DNA of 17,211 nt from Caulobacteraceae bacterium. GTDB lineage: Bacteria; Pseudomonadota; Alphaproteobacteria; Caulobacterales; Caulobacteraceae. This document shows, piece by piece, positions 8,201 through 15,460 of this stretch (position 1 is the first letter of the stretch; each line of letters begins with the position of its first letter). The stretch is from the NCBI GenBank assembly GCA_947456005.1, contig CANGRP010000018.1, forward strand, positions 1 to 17,211. The letters are read 5' to 3'. The notes below the pieces were generated by a model. The model was not told the origin of the DNA. It saw nothing but the letters and a program-made list of their open reading frames with translations, and did no database searches. A program made the position numbers and the translations under genes.

Positions 8201-8794
8201 ATGCCCCGAGTCCTGTCTGACGCCGAGATCGCCAGCTTCCGAACGCGCCTCTGCCAGGCGGCGGAGCATCTGTTCGCCGAACAGGGAATCGAGGCCGTGA
8301 CCATGCGCCAGCTGGCGGTCGCGCTGGGGGTCAGCCCGATGACGCCCTACCGGTATTTCCGGGACAAGGACGAGATCATCGATGCGGTGCGGACCAGCGC
8401 CTACAACCGATTCGCGGACGCCCTGGAGGCGGCCTTTGATACCCAGAGCGATCCGGTGGAACGCACCATCGCGGTCGGCGAGGCCTATCTGGACTTTGCT
8501 GTGAACCATTCGCGGTCCTACGCCCTGATGTTCAACATGGCGGACATGAAGGCCCCGCCCTCCAAGGGCCTGCTGGCGGCGGGCGAGCGGGCCAAGGACT
8601 GCCAGTTCCGTCATGTCCAGGGCCTGATCGACGCCGGGGTCATCGCCGGCGACGTCTCGGACTACGGGAACATCTTCTGGGCCATGATCTATGGCTTCGC
8701 AGGCCTGATCCTGCTGGGACAGATGACCCCGGAAGAGGGCCGGCGCCTGCACCGGCTGGCCTGCCTGGGGACGATCGCCGACGCCGCCCCTTGA
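8201..8794 (+). CDS. TetR/AcrR family transcriptional regulator
   Basis: 197 residues. The N-terminal helix-turn-helix is clear: ...LFAEQGIEAVTMRQLAVALGV then SPMTPYRYFRDKDEIIDAVR at about 46-65, the T-x-Y-x-[YH]-F signature of TetR proteins. The C-terminal ligand-binding domain (from about 70) is divergent as usual and gives no ligand. ATG 8201 was chosen because it gives the normal short arm before helix 1 and has GGAA six bases upstream; an in-frame GTG at 8135 would add 22 residues and run across the spacer, which is less likely. It is divergent from the carotenoid oxygenase gene and 55 bases ahead of the epoxide hydrolase gene on the same strand. It probably represses one or both, and perhaps itself, releasing DNA on binding a hydrophobic small molecule. 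The role is inferred from layout. Confidence 0.9.
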   Translation: MPRVLSDAEIASFRTRLCQAAEHLFAEQGIEAVTMRQLAVALGVSPMTPYRYFRDKDEIIDAVRTSAYNRFADALEAAFDTQSDPVERTIAVGEAYLDFAVNHSRSYALMFNMADMKAPPSKGLLAAGERAKDCQFRHVQGLIDAGVIAGDVSDYGNIFWAMIYGFAGLILLGQMTPEEGRRLHRLACLGTIADAAP

Positions 8795-8849
8795 CCTCGC
8801 CCCCGGCAGGCGGTGGAGATGCCGCCCTTCAAGACGCCGGAGAGACGCC

Positions 8850-9995
8850 ATGCCCACGCCCTTTGAAGTTCGCTGGACCGAGGCCGAGGTCGAGGCGGTT
8901 CTCGCCCAGGTCCGGGCCTATCCCTGGCCGGTCGCGCCCGAGGTGGAGGACGGCTGGGCCTATGGCTGTGACGGCGACTGGCTGAAATCCCTGTGCGCCC
9001 ACTGGACCGACGGCTTCGACTGGAAGGCCGCGGTCGCCAACCTGAACCGGTTTCCCCAGTTCACGGCCAGGGTCGGGGACTTTGACCTGCATTACCTGCA
9101 CGTGGTGGGCGAGGCTGGCGGCAAGCGGCCCCTGCTCATCACCCACGGCTGGCCCGGCTCGCACTTCGAGTTCTGGGGCGCTATCGAGAAGCTGGCCTTC
9201 CCCAGCCGCTTCGGCGGCGACCCGGCGGACGCCTTCGACCTGGTCATCCCCTCCCTGCCCGGCTTCGGTTTCTCGTCCAAGCCCAAGCGCCCCATCGGCC
9301 AGAAGGCCACGGCGGCCCTGTTCAACCAGCTGATGACCGAGGTGCTGGGATACCGGTCCTACCTCGCCCAGGGCGGCGACTGGGGCGGGCTGGTGACCTC
9401 CTGGCTGGGCCACAATCACGGCGACAGCGTCCGGGCCATCCACCTGAACATGATCGGCTTCCGGCCCCACGGCGGGCCAACCTCCGAGGCCGAGATCGCC
9501 TGGATCACCCGGCAGGGCCAGATGATGGAGCTGATGGGCGCCTACTTCCGCCTGCAGGCCTCCAAGCCCCAGTCCATCGCCTGGATGGCGGCGGGCAATC
9601 CGGTAGGCCAGGCCGCCTGGATCGCCGAACGGTTCCACGACTGGTCAGACCTGTCGGCCAAGACCCTGGACCAGGCCTATTCCCGCGACCAGCTGCTGAC
9701 CAACATCATGATCTATGTGATGACCGGCAGCTTCACGACCGGGGCCTGGTACTATCGCGGTCTCCTCGAGGAAGGCGGGGTCGCCTTCAAGCCGGGCGAG
9801 CGCTGCGAGACCCCGACGGCCTTCGCCAACTTCCCGGGCGAGCCCCTCTATTCCGCCCCGCCGCGCACCTGGGCCGAGCGGGCCTACAACATCGTCCGCT
9901 GGAGCGAGATGCCCCGGGGCGGCCACTTCGCCGCCATGGAGGAGCCCGACCTCTATGTGGAGGACGTCAGGGCCTGGGCGCGAGAGGCGGGCTGA
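8850..9995 (+). CDS. Epoxide hydrolase family alpha/beta hydrolase (EHN type)
   Basis: 381 residues, normal for microsomal-type bacterial epoxide hydrolases with an N-terminal EHN domain (PF06441, about 4-105; PF-type marks include W59-K-x-x-V-x-x-L-N and FPQFTA). The alpha/beta-hydrolase core shows the oxyanion motif HGWPGS at 99-104, SLPGFGFS at 135-142, the nucleophile Asp177 in QGGDWGG, and the catalytic His359 in GGHFAAME. The lid segment TTGAWYYR at 297-303 supplies the tyrosines expected to polarise the epoxide oxygen. The reaction is epoxide plus water to vicinal diol, in the cytoplasm. GGAG at 8839-8842 lies seven bases from the ATG. It follows tetR by 55 bases and precedes the threonine aldolase by eight, so the three are probably one transcript. 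Related proteins in the family have other substrates; the natural epoxide here is unknown. Confidence 0.9.
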   Translation: MPTPFEVRWTEAEVEAVLAQVRAYPWPVAPEVEDGWAYGCDGDWLKSLCAHWTDGFDWKAAVANLNRFPQFTARVGDFDLHYLHVVGEAGGKRPLLITHGWPGSHFEFWGAIEKLAFPSRFGGDPADAFDLVIPSLPGFGFSSKPKRPIGQKATAALFNQLMTEVLGYRSYLAQGGDWGGLVTSWLGHNHGDSVRAIHLNMIGFRPHGGPTSEAEIAWITRQGQMMELMGAYFRLQASKPQSIAWMAAGNPVGQAAWIAERFHDWSDLSAKTLDQAYSRDQLLTNIMIYVMTGSFTTGAWYYRGLLEEGGVAFKPGERCETPTAFANFPGEPLYSAPPRTWAERAYNIVRWSEMPRGGHFAAMEEPDLYVEDVRAWAREAG

Positions 9996-10003
9996 GCCGT
10001 ACC

Positions 10004-11014
10004 GTGGCGCGCTACGATTTCGCCTCGGACAATACGGCCCCGGCTGCGCCGGAGGCGATGGAGGCCCTGGTCCAGGCCAACGGGGCGGGATTCACCCCCG
10101 GCTACGGGTCGGACCCGGTCACCGCCGCCGCCGCCGACGCCGTCCGCGCCCTGCTGGACGCGGACGCCGAGGTCCGCTTCGTCGCCTCGGGCACGGCGGC
10201 CAACGCCATCAGCCTGGCGGCCCTGGCGAGACCCTTTGAGTCCGTCCTGGCCCATCGCCACGCCCACATCCTGACCGACGAGACCGGCGCCCCGGGCCTT
10301 TTCGGGCATGGCGTCGGCCTGACCGGGCTGGAAGGCGCCTCGGGCCGGATCGACCTCGCGGCGCTGGAGACCGCACTGGCGGAGCCCGAGGTCTCGCACC
10401 GCCAGCCCCCCGCCGCCCTGTCCCTGACCCAGGCCACCGAGTACGGGGCCGTCTATCAGGTGGACGACCTCGCGGCGCTCTGCTCCCGGGCGAAGTCCGC
10501 AGGGCTCGGCGTGCACCTGGACGGGGCCCGCCTGGCCAACGCGGCGGCGGCGGGGTTCGACCTCCGCCGGATCGGTCCCATGGGCGTGGACCTGCTGGTT
10601 CTGGGGGGCGCCAAGTCCGGCATGCCGCCCTGCGAGGCCATAGTGATCTTCGACCGCGCCCTGGCCCGCCGCTTCGATGCGCGTCTCAAGCAGTCGGGGC
10701 AGCTGGCGTCAAAGGGCCGGTTCCTGGCGGCGCCCTTCCTGGGGATGCTGGCCAACGGCGCCTGGACGCGCCATGCGGCCCACGCCAACGCCATGGCGGC
10801 GCGCCTCGCCGCCGCCTGCCCCATCCCCCTCGCGCACCCGGTGGAGGCCAACGGGGTCTTCGTTCACATGGACGAGGCCCGGCTGGAGGCGCTCAGGGCC
10901 GAGGGCTGGTTCGTCTACCGGTTCCTCGACGGGTCCGTGCGCTTCATGTGCTCCTGGGCGACCACGGCCGAGGCGGTGGACGAGATCGCGGACGCCCTTC
11001 GGCGGATCGCCTGA
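10004..11014 (+). CDS. ltaE: Low-specificity threonine aldolase-like PLP enzyme (beta-eliminating lyase family)
   Basis: 336 residues, PF01212 family. Seen in order: FASDNTAPA at the start, YGSDPVTAAA at 34-43, the PLP phosphate region ASGTAANA at 61-68, the His-rich segment AHRHAHILTDETGAP at 83-97 that normally stacks on PLP, VHLDGARLAN at 170-179 with Asp173, and LGGAKSG at 200-206 with Lys204 as Schiff-base lysine (usual form GGTKNG). The family splits L-threonine/allo-threonine, or other beta-hydroxy amino acids, to glycine plus an aldehyde. The start is GTG 10004, eight bases after the epoxide hydrolase stop; a purine-rich GAGAGG lies inside the end of that gene, so translation is probably coupled. 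The context with an epoxide hydrolase hints at a beta-hydroxy amino acid or aldehyde step, but this could be simple co-transcription. The alternative in the same fold is tyrosine phenol-lyase-like activity, which the length argues against. Confidence 0.88.
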   Translation: MARYDFASDNTAPAAPEAMEALVQANGAGFTPGYGSDPVTAAAADAVRALLDADAEVRFVASGTAANAISLAALARPFESVLAHRHAHILTDETGAPGLFGHGVGLTGLEGASGRIDLAALETALAEPEVSHRQPPAALSLTQATEYGAVYQVDDLAALCSRAKSAGLGVHLDGARLANAAAAGFDLRRIGPMGVDLLVLGGAKSGMPPCEAIVIFDRALARRFDARLKQSGQLASKGRFLAAPFLGMLANGAWTRHAAHANAMAARLAAACPIPLAHPVEANGVFVHMDEARLEALRAEGWFVYRFLDGSVRFMCSWATTAEAVDEIADALRRIA

Positions 11015-11243
11015 GCCCCTGCCCGAGGCGTCGGCGCCCGGGAAGTCCCCTGGCTGACTGTCACTGAAGAGACACACTTCAGGCCGCAGTGCCGTGTGGG
11101 ACGCCCTTGCATTTGATCGCCGGTGACGGGCGCCTTACTTCGGCGGCAGGGAGACATGGTGGGTTCCGAGGCATGCGTCGGATTAAGGGCGCTCGAGGGA
11201 ACCTCCCGATTCATCACAACTGAGACAGGCTGGGGGCCTAGCT
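11015..11243 (+). other. Leader region ahead of the TonB-dependent receptor
   Basis: This 229-base gap separates the threonine aldolase from the receptor and should hold its promoter. It contains a perfect 6-bp inverted repeat, CTGAAG (11064-11069) and CTTCAG (11077-11082), with a 7-base loop. Overlapping it is CTGTCAC-TGAA-GAGACAC (11058-11075), whose first half fits a Pho-box half-site while the second half matches only in part. GGGA-ACC-TCCC lies at 11197-11207. No cobalamin-riboswitch B12 box and no T-run terminator was recognised. The receptor's ribosome binding site is a weak GGGGG at 11232-11236, seven bases from the ATG. Confidence 0.35.
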
Positions 11244-14200
11244 ATGAATCATTCCGGTATTGGCGCGCTTCGGGCGGGCCTGATGGCGTCGGTCGCGTTC
11301 TGCGGGGTCGCTTTTGCGTCCTCGGCGTCGGCCCAGACGGCTCCGACCGAGGTCGGGGAAATCGTGGTCACGGGCTCGCGGATCCAGCGGCCGAACCTGG
11401 AGGCTACCCAGCCGCTGCTGGTGATCTCCTCCGAGCGGATCGAGGCCAAGGGTTACACCAACCTCGCCGAGGCCATCAATGACTCTCCGTCTTCCGGCAT
11501 CCCGATCAACCCGATCGGCGACCAGGGCAGCTTCGGCACCGGCCGGAACTATGTGAACCTCCTGAATCTCGGCACCAACCGGACCCTTACCCTGGTGAAC
11601 GGCCGCCGGTTCGTGGGCTCCAACGCCGCCTCCCAGTTCACCGGCGCAGCCGCTGGCGGCCAGGTGGACCTGAACGGTATTCCCACGGGCCTGGTGGCCC
11701 GGACGGAGCGCGTCTTTGGAACCGGCGGCGCGGTTTATGGTTCGGACGCCATCGGCGGCGTCGTCAACATCATCACCCGGACCCGCTATGAGGGCCTTGA
11801 GGTCAACGGCCAGTTCGGGATGTCTGATTACGGCGACGCTGAGGAATACCGCGTCCGGGTGATTGGCGGGATGAGCTTCCTCGACGACCGCCTCAACCTC
11901 ATGGGCAGCTACGAGTACAACAAGACCGAAGCGCTGGCCTTCACCGACAGGTCCGTGACGAACCGGCAGATCGCCTTCGCCAACAACCCGCTGAACACCG
12001 GACCGGCTGACCTGATCGCGGGCTCCATCCTGATCCAGAACAGGCGGATTCCGGAAATCACCGCCGGCGGCCTGCCCGCCCGGACTCGCGGTACCGCCCT
12101 GTCCGGCATTCTGACGATTGCAGACCCGAACAGCCCCGGAGGCCGGATCGCCGCCCAGTTCGACCGCGCCGGCAACCTCGTTCCCTATCAGACCGGCATT
12201 TTCTACCAGGCTTCGGTCGCCTCCGGCGGCGATGGCCTGAACCTGGCGAAGCTGTCCTCACTGCGCTCGCCCGTAGACCGGCATGTCGCCAGCGGCTTTG
12301 CCACATTCGAAGTGACGCCCAAGGTTCGCCTCAAGGCCGAAGCCTTCCTCTCACGGGTCGAAGCCGTCGAACCCTTTAACCAACCCATCTATAATGCTTC
12401 TCTGTTTGGCGGCCTCAGCCCAGCTCTGCGGATGTCGACCTCCAACCCCTTCCTGTCGGCCCAGGCGAGGGCGGCCATCCTGTCCCAACCCGTCGCCCTG
12501 CCGGCGGATGCGGCCTCAGCGGGTGACCGGATCTTCTTCCTGAACCGGGCGTCTTCCGACATCGGCAACAACAAGACCGAGGCCGAAGGCGACCTTTATC
12601 GCGGCGTCCTTGTCGCCGAAGGTGAATTCGATCTCTTCGGACGGGACATGAACTGGGATGTCTCGTTCAACCGCGGCCGGGCTCAGGGTTCGTTCAGCGT
12701 CCCGAACATCGTTCAGTCGAGGTTCCTGCTGGCGATCGACGCGGTCAGGGACTCCACCGGCGCCATCGTCTGTCGTGACCTGACCGCCCGGGCAAACGGC
12801 TGCGCCCCGCTGAACCTGTTCGGGGAAGGCGCACCGTCCAAGGCGGCGCTCGATTACGTGGGCGTCCAGTTCCTGGCCGAGTACCAGATCGACCAGACGG
12901 TCTATCAGGCCAACCTCGGCGGAAGCCTGATCGACCTGCCTGCAGGCCCCCTGGGGTTCAACCTGGGCTACGAACTCCGGCAGGAAGAGTCTGACTTCCG
13001 GCCCAACGAGCCCATGCGGACGGGCGTGGGCCGCACCGCTGCAATCGCGGCGCTGAAGGGGGAGTTCGAGACCACCGAATTCTATGGGGAGCTTTCCGCG
13101 CCGCTCTTCGGCGGGGACTTTACCTTCCTGGGAATGCAGGGCCTGGAGGTCGAAGGCGCCTACCGCTACATCGACAATTCCCAGGCGGGTGAGGACGAGG
13201 CCTGGAGCTATGGCGTGCGCTGGAAGCCGGTCAACGACCTGACGATCCGGGGCACCCAGAGCAAGTCCTTCCGGGCGCCTGCGATCACGGAAGTCTTCCT
13301 GCCGCGATCACCCTCCTTTACGACGGCGACGGACCCCTGCGACTCGCGCAACATCAATTCCGGACCGAACCCGACGGCCCGGAAGGCGAACTGCGCCGCC
13401 GCCTTTACGGCCCTCGGCCTGCCGGCCAACTTCTCCCTCATCTCGAATATCCAGAATTTCACCGTCGAGGGCGCCACCTCGGGCAATCCAGACCTGGAGA
13501 ACGAGATCGCCGAGCAGTGGACCCTGGGCTTCGTCTACCAGCCCAGCTTCATTCCGAAGCTCGCCCTGACCTTCGACTTCGTCAACGTCAAGCTGACCAA
13601 GGCGATCGTGAACTTCGGCCTCACCTCGATCCTCAGCACCTGCTACGACTCCAATGCTTTTCCATCGACGGTCTGCAACCGCTTCCAGCGCGGCAATGCG
13701 GCGTCGGGCGCACAGGCGGGCCAAATCCTGGGGCGTGACCAGGCCGCGGGGATCGATGGTCCGCAGTCTGGCTTCGTGAACGCCGGTTTCACCAACTTCC
13801 AGGGCTTCACCGTCGGTCTCGACTGGAACCTCGAACTCGCCACGATCCGAGGCTTTGACCGCTTCGGCGGCGGCGATCCCGGGAGGCTGGACTTCAACCT
13901 CGACCTCTATTCGGTCCGCCAGCAGGAGACCTCGGTCAACGGCTTCGGCACCGACCTGAACCGGGACGTGGGCGAGATCGGCAACGCCGAGTGGCAGTGG
14001 AAGCTGGAGTCGGCCTACACCCGCGGGCCGTTCTCGGCGATCTGGACCTTCAACTACATCGGGGAGTCGAAGTTCAACAACGACTTCACGATCGAGACCC
14101 GGACGCCCCTGACGGTGGACGCCTACATGCGCCACGATCTGGTCTTCTCCTATGACTTCGCCGAGATGATCGGCTCGCCCATGGGCCTGAAGAACATGCG

Positions 14201-14318
14201 CGCGCGCCTGGCCATCGAGAACCTGACCGACCAGCCGCCGCCCTTCGGGGCCACCCTCCTTGGCGTCTATGACGTGCTGGGTCGCTACTATAAGCTGGGG
14301 GTGACGGCGCGCTTCTGA
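11244..14318 (+). CDS. TonB-dependent outer-membrane receptor
   Basis: 1024 residues. The N-terminus is a Sec signal peptide (basic Arg10, hydrophobic core 12-25, cleavage near SASAQ at 28-31). It is followed by a TonB-box-like GEIVVTGSRI (38-47), the usual start in Caulobacterales and sphingomonads. The plug domain spans about 50-180 with LGTNRTLTLVNGRR (109-122) and VYGSDAIGGVVNIITR (164-179); the remainder is a beta-barrel with alternating aromatic strands and a C-terminal Phe (YYKLGVTARF), as outer-membrane insertion needs. A loop with spaced cysteines (DPC...NC in the last third) fits a subgroup common in these bacteria. Such receptors import scarce nutrients (siderophores, vitamins, sugars, hydrophobics) using TonB energy. 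No N-terminal signalling domain is present, so it does not act as an anti-sigma-type transducer. It has its own leader and terminator, so it is a single-gene unit. The substrate cannot be assigned. Confidence 0.93.
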   Translation: MNHSGIGALRAGLMASVAFCGVAFASSASAQTAPTEVGEIVVTGSRIQRPNLEATQPLLVISSERIEAKGYTNLAEAINDSPSSGIPINPIGDQGSFGTGRNYVNLLNLGTNRTLTLVNGRRFVGSNAASQFTGAAAGGQVDLNGIPTGLVARTERVFGTGGAVYGSDAIGGVVNIITRTRYEGLEVNGQFGMSDYGDAEEYRVRVIGGMSFLDDRLNLMGSYEYNKTEALAFTDRSVTNRQIAFANNPLNTGPADLIAGSILIQNRRIPEITAGGLPARTRGTALSGILTIADPNSPGGRIAAQFDRAGNLVPYQTGIFYQASVASGGDGLNLAKLSSLRSPVDRHVASGFATFEVTPKVRLKAEAFLSRVEAVEPFNQPIYNASLFGGLSPALRMSTSNPFLSAQARAAILSQPVALPADAASAGDRIFFLNRASSDIGNNKTEAEGDLYRGVLVAEGEFDLFGRDMNWDVSFNRGRAQGSFSVPNIVQSRFLLAIDAVRDSTGAIVCRDLTARANGCAPLNLFGEGAPSKAALDYVGVQFLAEYQIDQTVYQANLGGSLIDLPAGPLGFNLGYELRQEESDFRPNEPMRTGVGRTAAIAALKGEFETTEFYGELSAPLFGGDFTFLGMQGLEVEGAYRYIDNSQAGEDEAWSYGVRWKPVNDLTIRGTQSKSFRAPAITEVFLPRSPSFTTATDPCDSRNINSGPNPTARKANCAAAFTALGLPANFSLISNIQNFTVEGATSGNPDLENEIAEQWTLGFVYQPSFIPKLALTFDFVNVKLTKAIVNFGLTSILSTCYDSNAFPSTVCNRFQRGNAASGAQAGQILGRDQAAGIDGPQSGFVNAGFTNFQGFTVGLDWNLELATIRGFDRFGGGDPGRLDFNLDLYSVRQQETSVNGFGTDLNRDVGEIGNAEWQWKLESAYTRGPFSAIWTFNYIGESKFNNDFTIETRTPLTVDAYMRHDLVFSYDFAEMIGSPMGLKNMRARLAIENLTDQPPPFGATLLGVYDVLGRYYKLGVTARF

Positions 14319-14342
14319 CGCCATCAAGACCCGGACACCCTC

Positions 14343-14372
14343 GCCCCGGCCGCCCAGCGGCCGGGGCTTTTT
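14343..14372 (+). terminator. Intrinsic terminator after the TonB-dependent receptor
   Basis: An 11-bp perfect GC-rich stem, GCCCCGGCCGC (14343-14353) and GCGGCCGGGGC (14357-14367), closes on a 3-base loop and is followed at once by TTTTT and then CTT. It starts 25 bases after the receptor stop. On the other strand the stem lies beyond the flavoprotein gene's stop but without a T-run, so it may act only weakly in that direction. Confidence 0.9.
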
Positions 14373-14399
14373 CTTGGGACCTTGGGGCGGAACGGGGGG

Positions 14400-15374
14400 T
14401 CAGACCACGAAGCGGGCGAGACGGCCCTTGATGATGGCCTCGGCCTCGGTGACGATGCGCGAGATCAGCTCGGCGCAGGTGGGGATGTCGTGGATCAGGC
14501 CCTGGACCTGGCCCGCAGACCAGATGCCGTGGTCGGGATCGCCCGTCTCGTAGACCACCCGGCCGCGGGTGCCGGCGACCAGTTCACGGACATCCTCGAA
14601 CTTGGCGCCCGAGCGCTCGAGCTCCACCACCTGGCGGCTTATGTCGTTGCGCGCGACCCGCGAGGTGTTGTGCATGGTCCGGAAGATGAGGTCGGTGGCG
14701 CGCTCGTCGTTCTCGACGATCTGGCGCTTCACGTTCTCGTGGATCGGGCTTTCCTTGGTGCACATGAAGCGGGTGCCCATGTTGATGCCCTCGGCGCCCA
14801 GGGCCAGGGCCGCGACCAGGCCGCGAGCGTCGCCGAAGCCGCCGGAGGCGATCATCGGCACCTTCACCTTGTCGGCGGCGGCGGGAATGAGGATCAGGCC
14901 GGGGACGTCATCCTCGCCCGGGTGGCCGGCGCACTCGAAGCCGTCGATGGAGATGGCGTCGACGCCCATCCGCTCTGCGGACAGGGCGTGGCGGACGCTG
15001 GTGCACTTGTGGACGACAATGACGCCGTTGGCCTTGAAGTCGTCAACATGCTCCTGGGGCTTGTTGCCCGCGGTCTCGACGACCTTCACGCCGCTCTCGA
15101 TGATGGCCTTGCGGTACTCGGCGTAGGGCGGCGGGTTGATGGCCGGCAGGATGGTGAGGTTCACGCCGAAGGGCTTGTCCGTCAGCTTTCGGCAGCGGTC
15201 GATCTCAGCCCGCAGGGCGTCCGGCGTCGGCTGGGTCAGGGCAGTGATGAAGCCCAGGCCGCCGGCATTGGCCACGGCGGCGACCAGCTCCGCGCGGCCG
15301 ACCCACTGCATGCCGCCCTGCACCACGGGGTGCTCCACACCGACAAGCTCGGTGAAACGCGTCTTGATCGCCAT
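14400..15374 (-). CDS. Nitronate monooxygenase-family FMN protein, possibly NADH:quinone reductase (PA1024 type)
   Basis: 324 residues, TIM-barrel FMN enzyme of the NMO/2-nitropropane dioxygenase family (PF03060). Visible marks: VEHPVVQGGMQWVGRAEL at 13-30, KPFGVNLTI at 67-75, HKCTSVRHA at 122-130, DGFECAGHPGEDDVPGL at 144-160 with active-site His151, the FMN-phosphate loop IASGGFGDARG at 175-185, and MGTRF at 199-203. The combination GVEHP..QGGMQWVGRAE with GFECAGHPGEDD is, from memory, the form seen in Pseudomonas PA1024, which was re-assigned from nitronate monooxygenase to NADH:quinone reductase. I therefore think a quinone reductase is at least as likely as nitronate oxidation. ATG 15374 has a strong AAGGGGAGG ribosome binding site five bases upstream. 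It follows accA by 86 bases with an inverted repeat between them. Confidence 0.9.
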   Translation of the reverse strand: MAIKTRFTELVGVEHPVVQGGMQWVGRAELVAAVANAGGLGFITALTQPTPDALRAEIDRCRKLTDKPFGVNLTILPAINPPPYAEYRKAIIESGVKVVETAGNKPQEHVDDFKANGVIVVHKCTSVRHALSAERMGVDAISIDGFECAGHPGEDDVPGLILIPAAADKVKVPMIASGGFGDARGLVAALALGAEGINMGTRFMCTKESPIHENVKRQIVENDERATDLIFRTMHNTSRVARNDISRQVVELERSGAKFEDVRELVAGTRGRVVYETGDPDHGIWSAGQVQGLIHDIPTCAELISRIVTEAEAIIKGRLARFVV

Positions 15375-15403
15375 GATGTCCTCCCCTTGGCGTTCGGGCC
15401 TTC

Positions 15404-15452
15404 GCCCCTTGCCAGAACACTGAAGCGCCGGACCCAGGGTCAGGCAAGGGGC
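15404..15452 (-). repeat. 10-bp inverted repeat in the accA-flavoprotein gap
   Basis: GCCCCTTGCC (15404-15413) and GGCAAGGGGC (15443-15452) are perfect reverse complements around a 29-base loop. The loop itself holds GACCC-A-GGGTC (15431-15441). Read leftward, the repeat begins eight bases after the accA stop and ends 29 bases before the flavoprotein ATG. The upstream arm's CCCCTTG can also pair with CAAGGGG in the ribosome binding site (15383-15389), so two exclusive structures are possible. No T-run follows, so it is not a classical terminator. Confidence 0.55.
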
Positions 15453-15460
15453 AATTGGAT

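Noticed and set aside
8809..8826. GGCGG/CCGCC hairpin between tetR and the epoxide hydrolase as a terminator
   Set aside because: Only five base pairs with an eight-base loop and no T-run; expected by chance at this GC content.
11015..11243. Cobalamin riboswitch ahead of the TonB-dependent receptor
   Set aside because: GGCAGGGAGACATGG resembles part of a B12 box, but the remaining conserved core elements were not found.
13308..14327. Minus-strand 339-codon open frame under the receptor gene
   Set aside because: It has no recognisable domain and lies opposite the well-conserved C-terminal beta-barrel of the receptor; an antisense shadow.
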